A stretch of DNA of 64,000 bases from RGIG9115 sp045649825 (GTDB lineage: Bacteria > Bacillota > Clostridia > UBA1381): assembly GCA_045649825.1 (NCBI GenBank), contig JAZRQO010000001.1, positions 31,050 to 95,049 of the forward strand, in the 5' to 3' direction. The notes under the pieces are model-generated. The model worked only from the letters and a program-made list of their open reading frames with translations. It was not told the DNA's origin and searched no databases. This document shows positions 42,899-50,860 of this stretch, in pieces. The translations under genes and the position numbers were made by a program. Within the stretch, counting starts at the first letter, position 1. Each line of letters starts with the position of its first letter.

Positions 42899-44437
42899 AT
42901 GGCAGTAAAAATTATTATGTTGATTGTATTCTTTGCAATCATGGTAGGTGTGGGATTCTACTGCAGAAAGAATGCCACTGATGTGTCGGGATTTGTTCTC
43001 GGCGGAAGAAGCGTAGGCCCCTGGCTTACTGCATTTGCTTACGGAACCTCGTATTTTTCGGCAGTTATATTTGTGGGATATGCAGGACAGTTTGGTTGGA
43101 AGTTTGGTATTGCCTCAACCTGGATAGGTATCGGAAACGCTCTTATCGGCTCACTCCTTGCCTGGGTTATTCTCGGCAGACGAACAAGACTTCAGACTCA
43201 GCATCTGCAGACGGCTACCATGCCCGAATACTTCGGAAAGCGCTACGGCAGCAATGCTCTTAAAATAGTTGCTTCCATAATAGTATTCATCTTCCTTATT
43301 CCCTATACAGCTTCACTTTACAACGGTCTTTCAAGACTGTTTGAAATGGCTTTCCCGGGAGTATCTTATAATATATGTGTGATTATTATGGCTATTCTTA
43401 CCGGCATTTATGTAATTGCCGGAGGATATATGGCCACTGCTATAAATGACTTTATTCAAGGGATTATTATGATTGGCGGAATTATCGCTGTTATCGCTGC
43501 TGTGCTTTCAGGTCATGGCGGATTTATGAGTTCTCTTACAGAGCTTGCAAAGGTGGAACATGAAATCCCCGGCGTATATACCTCATTCTTTGGTCCCGAC
43601 CCCTTCGGCCTTTTGTGTGTTGTAATTCTTACATCACTTGGCACCTGGGGACTTCCTCAGATGGTACAAAAGTTCTATGCAATTAAAAGCGAAAAGAATA
43701 TTGCAAAAGGAACTATTATTTCCACTGCTTTTGCAATAATTGTTGCAGGCGGCTGCTACTTCCTTGGCGGCTTCGGCAGAATTTCCGGAGTTCCTGTTGA
43801 CGCAGGTGCCCCCGTTGGCGGCTTTGATGCAATTATACCTGCAATGCTTGAAAATCTGCCCGACGTGCTTATAGGTGTTGTCATAGTGCTTGTACTTTCA
43901 GCTTCTATGTCTACCCTTTCATCACTTGTTCTTGCGTCAAGCTCAACTCTTACCCTTGATATGATTAAAGGCCACGTTGTAAAAAATCTAACCGAAAAAA
44001 GCCAGGTATTTATAATGAGAGTGCTTATTGTGGTTTTTGTTGCAATCTCTGCCTTTATTGCGATTAACAAGGATAAGCTGGGTTACATAGCCGATATGAT
44101 GGGTATTTCATGGGGCGCCCTTGCAGGTGCATTCTTAGCTCCCTTCCTCTACGGTTTGTACAACAAAAATATAACAAAAGCCGCCGTTTGGTCAAGCTTT
44201 ATATTCGGCGGGGGAATTATGATACTCAATATGATTATGAGAAGCAGCTTCCCCGTAATTCTTCAATCACCAATCAACTGCGGTGCCGTTGCAATGGTGG
44301 GAGGACTTATAATCGTTCCTCTTGTAAGCCTGATTACTCCAAAGATGAATAATGAGGAAGTAGATAAAATGTTTGAATGTTATGAACACAAAGTGCTTGT
44401 TTCAGCTAAGAAAGCACTTGGTGAATCAGAAAAATAA
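42899..44437 (+). CDS. Sodium/solute symporter (SSS family)
   Basis: 512 residues with about 13 transmembrane helices, importing a solute with sodium. Family marks: VSGFVLGGRSVGPWLTAFAY, GTSYFSAVIFVGYAGQFGWK and ITGIYVIAGGYMATAINDFI-type sequence (TGIYVIAGGYMATAINDFIQ), plus SASMSTLSSLVLASSSTLTL near residue 340. The substrate is not clear: relatives carry proline, pantothenate, or short organic acids. It is the first gene after a T-box leader and is followed by an acyl-CoA synthetase 20 bp later, which hints at a carboxylic acid substrate. Confidence 0.92.
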   Translation: MAVKIIMLIVFFAIMVGVGFYCRKNATDVSGFVLGGRSVGPWLTAFAYGTSYFSAVIFVGYAGQFGWKFGIASTWIGIGNALIGSLLAWVILGRRTRLQTQHLQTATMPEYFGKRYGSNALKIVASIIVFIFLIPYTASLYNGLSRLFEMAFPGVSYNICVIIMAILTGIYVIAGGYMATAINDFIQGIIMIGGIIAVIAAVLSGHGGFMSSLTELAKVEHEIPGVYTSFFGPDPFGLLCVVILTSLGTWGLPQMVQKFYAIKSEKNIAKGTIISTAFAIIVAGGCYFLGGFGRISGVPVDAGAPVGGFDAIIPAMLENLPDVLIGVVIVLVLSASMSTLSSLVLASSSTLTLDMIKGHVVKNLTEKSQVFIMRVLIVVFVAISAFIAINKDKLGYIADMMGISWGALAGAFLAPFLYGLYNKNITKAAVWSSFIFGGGIMILNMIMRSSFPVILQSPINCGAVAMVGGLIIVPLVSLITPKMNNEEVDKMFECYEHKVLVSAKKALGESEK

Positions 44438-44457
44438 GATAGAAAGAGAAAAAGATT

Positions 44458-46092
44458 ATGCCAATTACAGATTTTCTTGAAAAAAATGCACGTATTCATC
44501 CAAACGAAGTAAGCCTTGTTGAGGTAAACCCCGAAAACCAGCCTTCAACAAGTGTATCCTGGAGAGAATATAACCTTATTGAATCAACGGCAGGAGAAAA
44601 ATACCGTCGTGAAATCACCTGGAAGGAATTTGACGTTTCGGCAAACAGATTCGCCAATTTGCTCCTTTCAAGAGGTGTTAAAAAGGGCGATAAGGTTGCA
44701 ATCCTTATGATGAACTGCATTGACTGGCTTCCAATATACTTTGGTATTCTGAAGTCAGGGGCAATTGCAGTGCCTATGAACTTCCGCTTTTCTGCAGAAG
44801 AGATTGAATACTGTTCAGAGCTTGCAGATATTTCAGTTCTTGTTTTCGGGCCTGAGTTCACCGAAAGAATTGAAGCTGTAAGAGCAAACCTGAAAATCAA
44901 GCATTACTTCTTTGTAGGTAAAGACAAGCCTGATTTTGCAGACAGCTATGAACAGATGATAACATACTGCTCATCTGTTGTTCCCCCTGTGGAAATAGAT
45001 GACGAGGACGACGGTGCAATATACTTTTCATCAGGAACAACAGGGTTCCCCAAGGCTATTCTTCACCGACACAAAGCCCTTGTTGCATCCTGCATGGTTG
45101 AGCAAAAACACCACTCGCAGTCACGTGACGACGTTTTCCTCTGCATTCCGCCCCTTTATCATACGGGCGCTAAAATGCACTGGTTTGGTTCCCTGCTTTC
45201 AGGCTCCAAGGCAGTTATTTTAAAAGGTATAAAGCCTGAGTGGATTTTGCAGACGGTATCTGACGAAAAGGCAACAATCGTATGGCTTCTCGTACCCTGG
45301 GCGCAGGATATTTTAGACGGTATAGAAAGAGGCGACATAAAGCTTTCAGACTATAATCTTGACCAGTGGCGGCTTATGCACATAGGTGCTCAGCCCGTTC
45401 CTCCTTCACTTATAAAGAGATGGAAAGAGGTTTTCCCCAACCACGATTACGACACAAACTACGGTCTTAGCGAATCTATCGGCCCGGGTGCCGTTCATCT
45501 TGGTGTGGAAAACATACATAAAGTAGGTGCAATCGGCGTTCCCGGCTACAACTGGGAAATTAAAATTGTAGATACTGAGGGTAATGAGGTAGAAAAAGGC
45601 GGCGTAGGTGAGCTTTGCCTCAAGGGTGACGGCGTTATGAAATGCTACTACAAAAATCCTGCCGCAACACGCGAGGTCCTCACTCCCGACGGCTGGCTTT
45701 ATACAGGTGATATGGCAAAGCAGGACGAGGAAGGATTTATATACCTTGTAGACCGTAAAAAAGACGTTATCATCACAGGCGGCGAAAATATATACCCCGT
45801 TCAGATTGAAGATTTCCTCCGTTCAAACGAGAAAATCAACGACGTTGGCGTTATCGGACTTCCCGACGAGCGTCTGGGCGAGATTACTGCCGCTATAATC
45901 CAGCTTAAGGAAGGCGTTACAGCAACGGTTAACGAAATAGAAGAATTCTGTATGGCTCTTCCCCGCTATAAGCGTCCCAAGCAGATTATATTTGCGGACA
46001 TTCCCAGAAATGCCACAGGTAAAATTCAGAAAAATGCACTACGTGAACGCTACGGAGCGTCAAGGCTTGTTGAGGCGGCAACATCAAATTAA
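44458..46092 (+). CDS. Acyl-CoA synthetase (AMP-forming), substrate unknown
   Basis: 544 residues of the ANL superfamily; activates a carboxylic acid to acyl-AMP, then acyl-CoA. The P-loop is IYFSSGTTGFPKAILHRH, then NYGLSESIGPGAVHLG, YTGDMAKQDEEGFIYLVDRK, and the hinge and catalytic end KKDVIITGGENIYPVQIEDF with PRNATGKIQKNALR. An atypical N-terminal insertion (SWREYNLIESTAGEKYRREI) is present. It is coupled with the T-box controlled symporter. The ferredoxin-dependent IorAB, 7 kb downstream, could act on the CoA product. Confidence 0.92.
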   Translation: MPITDFLEKNARIHPNEVSLVEVNPENQPSTSVSWREYNLIESTAGEKYRREITWKEFDVSANRFANLLLSRGVKKGDKVAILMMNCIDWLPIYFGILKSGAIAVPMNFRFSAEEIEYCSELADISVLVFGPEFTERIEAVRANLKIKHYFFVGKDKPDFADSYEQMITYCSSVVPPVEIDDEDDGAIYFSSGTTGFPKAILHRHKALVASCMVEQKHHSQSRDDVFLCIPPLYHTGAKMHWFGSLLSGSKAVILKGIKPEWILQTVSDEKATIVWLLVPWAQDILDGIERGDIKLSDYNLDQWRLMHIGAQPVPPSLIKRWKEVFPNHDYDTNYGLSESIGPGAVHLGVENIHKVGAIGVPGYNWEIKIVDTEGNEVEKGGVGELCLKGDGVMKCYYKNPAATREVLTPDGWLYTGDMAKQDEEGFIYLVDRKKDVIITGGENIYPVQIEDFLRSNEKINDVGVIGLPDERLGEITAAIIQLKEGVTATVNEIEEFCMALPRYKRPKQIIFADIPRNATGKIQKNALRERYGASRLVEAATSN

Positions 46093-46100
46093 ATAATCTG

Positions 46101-46136
46101 AAGAGGCTATGTCGATAATATTCGACATAGCCTCTT
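46101..46136 (+). terminator. Stem-loop after the acyl-CoA synthetase gene
   Basis: AAGAGGCTATGTCG and CGACATAGCCTCTT, a 14-bp perfect stem with an 8-nt loop, but no T-tract follows. It may be a terminator of the factor-dependent kind, or an mRNA end protector. Confidence 0.6.
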
Positions 46137-46173
46137 AATCTATTGATTAATGACTTCAAAATTTAAAATATAT

Positions 46174-46434
46174 TTACATATTTTTATGACAGTACTCAAC
46201 ACGTCGCTTAAGCTCCTTAGTCTTCTTAATAGCCCCAATAATCAGATCACGTATTATTTCCATTTTTACACTATTTGACTCAAATTTACATTTCATTAAT
46301 TTATAAGTTCCCAATGTATCATCAAAATTTAAGTAGTTTTCAGAATAAAAATCAAACGTAACAACATCAAGACTCTCCAAAACAGAACATAGCTCACCTA
46401 CCATATCAACCACTTCAAAAAATTCTTTTTTCAT
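46174..46434 (-). CDS. Hypothetical protein, 86 aa
   Basis: Starts MKKEFFEVVDMVGELCSVLE and is Glu/Lys-rich and mainly helical, with three cysteines and no membrane segment; AAAGGAAGATACAG precedes the ATG. It is divergent from a 56-codon RHH-like gene, and its promoter carries one of two operator palindromes. Its A/T-rich composition and setting suggest an acquired small module. No family recognised. Confidence 0.65.
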   Translation of the reverse strand: MKKEFFEVVDMVGELCSVLESLDVVTFDFYSENYLNFDDTLGTYKLMKCKFESNSVKMEIIRDLIIGAIKKTKELKRRVEYCHKNM

Positions 46435-46466
46435 CTGTATCTTCCTTTCGTTAATTAATAGGATAT

Positions 46467-46527
46467 ATTATATCATAGAGTACTCCGTTTTGCAAGGGTC
46501 ATAATATACAATTATGGAGTACTCTAT
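46467..46527. promoter_or_regulatory. Minus promoter with paired inverted operators
   Basis: Minus-strand promoter: TTGCAA (46490-46495), 17-nt spacer, TATAAT (46467-46472), for the 86-aa gene. The spacer contains ATAGAGTACTCC (46475-46486, plus strand). Its exact reverse complement GGAGTACTCTAT is at 46516-46527. Each holds the palindrome GAGTACTC. The arrangement fits repression of the divergent pair by the RHH-like protein. Confidence 0.65.
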
Positions 46528-46548
46528 ATGTATGTCTTTTGGATACTA

Positions 46549-46577
46549 TTGACAAATCTCACTCATTATGATATAAT
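46549..46577 (+). promoter_or_regulatory. Sigma-A promoter for the RHH-like gene
   Basis: TTGACA-17-TATAAT, fully consensus, 33 bp before ATG 46610 and 22 bp after the second operator. Confidence 0.8.
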
Positions 46578-46609
46578 GCAGATAATATCCAAAAAAGAGA
46601 GATGTTAAA

Positions 46610-46780
46610 ATGTACGATAAAAAAGCTTGTGCTAAATATAATACTAAACGAAAAAAAATAGCTTGTAACGTAAGCAATGAACGATATGAGGAAGTGAAAG
46701 CCTATGCTGCACAAAAAGGTTTTACATCCATGAACTCATATATATTACACCTTATTAATAAGGATATGGAAAACAAATAA
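46610..46780 (+). CDS. Ribbon-helix-helix-like small DNA-binding protein (56 aa)
   Basis: Reads MYDKKACAKYNTKRKKIACN and continues VSNERYEEVKAYAAQKGFTS then MNSYILHLINKDMENK. A basic N-terminal strand (KRKKIACNVS) followed by two helices (NERYEEVKAYAAQKG and SMNSYILHLINKDM) is the Arc/MetJ type ribbon-helix-helix plan, common in mobile and plasmid-borne regulators. GAGAGATGTTAAA precedes the ATG. A divergent 86-aa gene and two perfect inverted operator sites support a regulator. Confidence 0.75.
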   Translation: MYDKKACAKYNTKRKKIACNVSNERYEEVKAYAAQKGFTSMNSYILHLINKDMENK

Positions 46781-46814
46781 AAGCCATTCTTTTAAAAAAA
46801 AGATGGCTTTTTGT
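46781..46814 (+). terminator. Intrinsic terminator after the RHH-like gene
   Basis: AAGCCAT and ATGGCTT arms with A-rich centre and TTTTTG tail. Confidence 0.75.
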
Positions 46815-47144
46815 GTTTTATTGATATTTCTCGTTATGTGCAAAGCTATAACTGCTAACGCAATATCACTTGCAAAGCAAATACCACTGCGAAGCCATAC
46901 CACTCGCCCCAGGTGAATAAAACTGGGGCTGTTTATAAAGTCAGCCCACATCCCCAGGGGATGGTTTAAAATAGTGCAGAACGGACGAAACGAAGTATTA
47001 TGCGGTTTAAGCCGCATAATACCTTGCCCGAAGGCGTACGTTGGTACGTCGAGTGGTGAGTTACGTTCGTAGTTCAATGGCATAAATAAATAGAAACCCG
47101 CAAATTTGCGGGTTTCTACCGTAATTTATAAGTTTTTGCTATTT
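46815..47144. other. Non-coding palindrome-rich intergenic region
   Basis: No credible gene. Several strong inverted repeats lie in a row: CCCCAG/CTGGGG near 46914-46934, CATCCCCAGGGGATG near 46951-46965, GTATTATGCGG/CCGCATAATAC at 46995-47022, GAAACCCGCAAATTTGCGGG TTTC near 47095-47118. GC is higher than in the flanks. It looks like one or more non-autonomous repeat elements; a 15-nt stretch (46968-46982) also occurs at 42815-42829. Confidence 0.5.
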
Positions 47145-47204
47145 TTGATGCTTATAAATGCTTATTTAGAGCCATTGAACGGTCTGTGCATTTTTAAACA
47201 TCCC
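47145..47204 (-). repeat. Hairpin repeat, copy 2
   Basis: On the minus strand GATGTTTAAAAATGC pairs imperfectly with GCATTTATAAGCATC around a 26-nt loop beginning ACAGACCGTTCAATGGCTCT. It matches the element at 27608-27666 but lies in the other orientation, directly after gapA on its own strand. Confidence 0.75.
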
Positions 47205-47216
47205 CTTAAATATAAC

Positions 47217-48230
47217 TTAGTTAAGTTCTGAGAAGTACTTGATTGTACGAACCATCTGGCTTGTGTATGAGTTTTCGTTGTCATACCATGAAACAACCTG
47301 TACCTGGTAAAGGTCATCACCGATAGGTGCAACCATTGTCTGAGTTGCATCGAAGAGTGAACCATATGTGATACCAACGATATCAGATGAAACGATTTCA
47401 TCTTCGTTGTAGCCGAATGAAGCGCTTGAAGCTGCCTTCATTGCTGCATTGATACCTTCCTTAGTAACATCCTTACCCTTAACAACTGCTGTAAGAATTG
47501 TTGTAGAACCTGTAGGAACGGGTACACGCTGAGCAGCACCGATAAGCTTACCGTTAAGCTCGGGGATAACAAGACCGATAGCCTTTGCAGCACCTGTTGA
47601 GTTAGGAACGATATTAACAGCACCTGCACGTGCACGGCGGAAATCGCCCTTTCTGTGAGGACCGTCAAGAATCATCTGGTCGCCTGTGTAAGCATGGATT
47701 GTAGCCATGATACCTGACTGAATTGCTGCATAGTCGTTAAGAGCCTTTGCCATAGGAGCAAGACAGTTTGTTGTACAAGAAGCAGCAGAAATGATTGTAT
47801 CTTCCTTTGTAAGAGTATCTTCGTTTACGCTGAATACGATAGTCTTAAGGTCGTTACCTGCGGGAGCAGAAATAACAACTTTCTTTGCACCTGCATTGAT
47901 ATGAGCCTGGCTCCTATCCTTTGAGCAGTAGAAACCTGTACACTCAAGAACAACGTCTACATCAAGTGCACCCCAGGGGCAATCGTTAGCATCCTTGCAA
48001 GCGTAGATTTTAATTTCTTTACCGTCAACTGTGATGCTGTCTTCACCAGCTACTACTGTGTGACCGTCATATCTTCCCTGAGAAGAGTCATACTTGAGAA
48101 GGTGTGCAAGCATCTTAGCATCTGTAAGATCGTTGATAGCAACAACTTCATAACCTTCAGCACCGAACATCTGTCTGAATGCAAGACGTCCGATACGTCC
48201 AAAACCATTAATCGCAACTTTAACTGCCAT
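47217..48230 (-). CDS. gapA: Glyceraldehyde-3-phosphate dehydrogenase
   Basis: NAD-dependent glycolytic enzyme. 337 residues. NAD site INGFGRIGRLAFRQ at the N-terminus, catalytic cysteine in ISAASCTTNCLAPMAKALND, and the C-terminal WYDNENSYTSQMVRTIKYF. GGAGGAATTAATC precedes the ATG. It is a single-gene transcript. Confidence 0.98.
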   Translation of the reverse strand: MAVKVAINGFGRIGRLAFRQMFGAEGYEVVAINDLTDAKMLAHLLKYDSSQGRYDGHTVVAGEDSITVDGKEIKIYACKDANDCPWGALDVDVVLECTGFYCSKDRSQAHINAGAKKVVISAPAGNDLKTIVFSVNEDTLTKEDTIISAASCTTNCLAPMAKALNDYAAIQSGIMATIHAYTGDQMILDGPHRKGDFRRARAGAVNIVPNSTGAAKAIGLVIPELNGKLIGAAQRVPVPTGSTTILTAVVKGKDVTKEGINAAMKAASSASFGYNEDEIVSSDIVGITYGSLFDATQTMVAPIGDDLYQVQVVSWYDNENSYTSQMVRTIKYFSELN

Positions 48231-48292
48231 GATTAATTCCTCCTAAAAATAACATTATTATACGGAGCCTTTACCAGAGCTCCATCTCTTAC

Positions 48293-48321
48293 ATTCTACA
48301 ACAAAAGTTAAAAATATACAA
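48293..48321 (-). promoter_or_regulatory. Sigma-A promoter for gapA
   Basis: TTGTAT-17-TAGAAT on the minus strand, 62 bp before the gapA ATG. The leader contains GGAGCTCTGGTAAAGGCTCC, a short hairpin that may stabilise the mRNA. The rest of 48231-48532 is A/T-rich with nothing else seen. Confidence 0.7.
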
Positions 48322-48461
48322 GAGGAAAATGTTAATTTTTTATCATTTTAAGGATTTTTTGAGCTTTTTTTCCGTTTTGCACAAATAGCCATATAAAAAA
48401 ATATAAAAAGTTATATAATTATAGTGCGATATAAAATGTTTTTAACCCTTTGATTTTTAGT

Positions 48462-48490
48462 TTGCATTTTATATTTATTTATGGTATAAT
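48462..48490 (+). promoter_or_regulatory. Sigma-A promoter for dprA
   Basis: TTGCAT-17-TATAAT, 42 bp before the dprA start. Confidence 0.7.
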
Positions 48491-48532
48491 AATTCCGTGC
48501 AAAGCAAAATTCATTAATCGGAGAAATTAATT

Positions 48533-49579
48533 ATGTCTGACAATGCAATTTACTGGCTGTGGCTCCGTGAAGCGGCAACGCCTGCAAAGGCGAGAAAGCT
48601 TCTTGAAACCTACGAAAGCCCAGAAAAAATATATAACCGCACAAATTACAGCGAGGCGCCCTATATAAAAAACGAAGCCCTCTCAAAGCTTCTTGACAAA
48701 AACATATCCCGTGCAAAAAAAATACTTGACACCTGCCGCGAAAAGGGAATTGAAATACTTACTCCCGACCTGCCTTCTTACCCCAAAAGGCTTCTTAACA
48801 TTCCCGACTACCCCATTGTTCTTTTTGCCAAAGGGAAAATTCCCGACTGGGACTCGGTTTTCGGCGTGGGCGTTGTAGGAACGCGCCACCTTTCCGACAG
48901 CGGAAGAGGGAAAACAAGAAAAATCTGCAAGGGCCTTACTGCATCAGGTGCTGCAATTATTTCAGGCTTCGCAGAGGGTGCAGACACCGTTGCCGCGGAA
49001 ACTGCAATAAGCTCCGGAGGTTTTACGGTGGCAGTTCTCGGGTGCGGAGTGGATGTTGTATACCCAAAATCCAATGCATTTTTATATAACAAGCTCATAG
49101 ATAACGGACTGTTCCTGTCGGAATATCCACCCGGTACAACTCCCATGCCCTACTACTTCCCCACAAGAAACAGGATTATTGCGGCATTGAGCAGATGCGT
49201 GATTGTTACCGAAGCTCCTGAAAAAAGCGGCTCGGTAATAACGGGAAATCTTGCAATAAGGTACGGAATCGACCTGTTTGCCATCCCTGACAAGGATTCG
49301 GGAACGGACTTGCTTATAAATTCAGGTGCAGTTGCCGTAACGGAGGCTGAAGAAATAACTCAGAAATACTCGGAGCTTCCCGAAAAACTTATTGAAGAAG
49401 TTTCTGTAGTTTCTGATAATCCCATAATTGCACTTCTTGAAAAAGGTGACCTGTGCATAGATGATATATGTACAAAGCTTGGGATGTCTATGACGGAGTG
49501 TAATTCCAAGTGCTTTATGCTGGAGCTTGAAGGTAAAATCAGAAAGCTTCCGGGCGGATTTTACAGCATAAGCTTATAA
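48533..49579 (+). CDS. dprA: DNA-processing protein DprA (Smf)
   Basis: Loads RecA on incoming single-stranded DNA in natural transformation. 348 residues. N-terminal helical domain, then the Rossmann-like core with VGVVGTRHLSDSGRGKTRKI, ISGFAEGADTVAAETAISSG and VAVLGCGVDVVYPKSN, then FPTRNRIIAALSRCVIVTEA and GSVITGNLAIRYGIDLFAIP. A C-terminal winged-helix-like domain follows. GGAGAAATTAATT precedes the ATG. topA, which often follows dprA, lies 18 kb away in the other orientation. Confidence 0.95.
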   Translation: MSDNAIYWLWLREAATPAKARKLLETYESPEKIYNRTNYSEAPYIKNEALSKLLDKNISRAKKILDTCREKGIEILTPDLPSYPKRLLNIPDYPIVLFAKGKIPDWDSVFGVGVVGTRHLSDSGRGKTRKICKGLTASGAAIISGFAEGADTVAAETAISSGGFTVAVLGCGVDVVYPKSNAFLYNKLIDNGLFLSEYPPGTTPMPYYFPTRNRIIAALSRCVIVTEAPEKSGSVITGNLAIRYGIDLFAIPDKDSGTDLLINSGAVAVTEAEEITQKYSELPEKLIEEVSVVSDNPIIALLEKGDLCIDDICTKLGMSMTECNSKCFMLELEGKIRKLPGGFYSISL

Positions 49580-49630
49580 TATGAAAAAGTTAAGTAAGAG
49601 AAATGATAATATATCTTAATATTGCTGATG

Positions 49631-49659
49631 TTGACAGTTAAGGGTTTGAGGGATATAAT
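49631..49659 (+). promoter_or_regulatory. Sigma-A promoter for YARHG gene
   Basis: TTGACA-17-TATAAT, 65 bp before the ATG at 49725. The leader has a small CACAAAAATTGTG hairpin. Confidence 0.75.
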
Positions 49660-49724
49660 TAGAGTGTATCGTGGGCTTATAGCCCCTAATAACACAAAAA
49701 TTGTGTCTTGAAAGGAATGATATA

Positions 49725-50792
49725 ATGATTTGCCCCAAGTGTAATGCTCAGAACGACGACACCGCACAGGTTTGTACAGAGTGCGGCGAACCCCTTGACA
49801 CAGAAGAAGTAATTGCAGAGGATAAGAATGCCCTTTTGGAAGAGCTTAAAAATAAACGCCTCCGCAAGAAAAAGAACAAGCAAAGGAAAAAGATTATACT
49901 CATATGCCTGATTATCGCCATCATTCTCGGCGGCGGTGCTTACGGTGTATACAGATTCGGAAACGGATTTATTGACAGAACGGATATTGACACCGACATC
50001 ATTGTAGTTACTCCTACTCCGAAGGCAACAGAGGCAGTACCTACTCCCGAAGTAACGCCACAGCCTACCGAGGAGATTATTCCCGAAGCTACGGAAATGC
50101 CTGAAAATGAGCCGATTGTTATTGTTCCATCTGCTACGGCAACCCCGTCAAAGCCTGCTGTATCAAAACCTGCCACGGCAAAGCCGTCGAAACCTGCAGC
50201 TCCGAAAGCAACTGTTAAGCCTGTTACGGCACCTGCAGTATCATCTCCCGGATTTGTTGCAGGCTCGGTTATACAACCCGAAGTTCCTCAGGGTAACCCC
50301 ATAACATCAACGCTTATACAGTTAAGTGCAATTGAAACTGCAGAATTTAGTGGGAAATCCGTTGCAAGGTTTACAATAGGTAACAAAACCTACTATGCTT
50401 ATGCCGACAATGTAAGCTTCGATAAAGGTGTTCCCGCAATGTATTCTATAGACGCGGTTCCTACAGATGATGTTTATTACGGCCAACCCGTTTACTCAAT
50501 CACGAAAATCAGCTCATATGCAACAGACTCATATGTTCTTGACGAATCTTCTAAGAAGCTTCTTACAGAGGCAGACCTTGCAGGCCTTACAAAAGCTCAG
50601 CTTGACCTTGCCCGCAACGAAATTTTTGCACGTCACGGCAGAGTATTCAAGCGTCAGGAGCTTCAGAAATACTTTGAGTCAAAATCCTGGTATAAGAAGA
50701 ATTCTTCATATAATTATACAAACGACTATCTGAACCTTTCAGAAGTTGAGCTTAAAAATGCAAAGTTTATACTTGCATACGAGAACAGATAA
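49725..50792 (+). CDS. Zinc-ribbon, membrane-anchored YARHG-domain protein
   Basis: 355 residues from ATG 49725, after AAAGGAATGATATA. An N-terminal zinc ribbon (MICPKCNAQNDDTAQVCTEC) is followed by a basic segment, one transmembrane helix (IILICLIIAIILGGGAYGVY), a Pro/Thr/Ala-rich linker with KPA repeats at about 95-200, then an outer domain. The C-terminal end LTKAQLDLARNEIFARHGRV with FKRQELQKYFESKSWYKKN is the YARHG domain, known from Firmicutes surface proteins. Likely an envelope protein; function unknown. Confidence 0.82.
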   Translation: MICPKCNAQNDDTAQVCTECGEPLDTEEVIAEDKNALLEELKNKRLRKKKNKQRKKIILICLIIAIILGGGAYGVYRFGNGFIDRTDIDTDIIVVTPTPKATEAVPTPEVTPQPTEEIIPEATEMPENEPIVIVPSATATPSKPAVSKPATAKPSKPAAPKATVKPVTAPAVSSPGFVAGSVIQPEVPQGNPITSTLIQLSAIETAEFSGKSVARFTIGNKTYYAYADNVSFDKGVPAMYSIDAVPTDDVYYGQPVYSITKISSYATDSYVLDESSKKLLTEADLAGLTKAQLDLARNEIFARHGRVFKRQELQKYFESKSWYKKNSSYNYTNDYLNLSEVELKNAKFILAYENR

Positions 50793-50860
50793 GATAACAG
50801 TTCAGGGGTGTTGCGAAAGGTAACACCCCCTGTTTATGATTGTGAAAGGAGTACAAAAAT

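Noticed and set aside
46745..47083. A 112-codon minus-strand open frame
   Set aside because: It runs across the palindromic repeat DNA, has no ribosome binding site, and its composition follows the inverted repeats; it is most likely non-coding.
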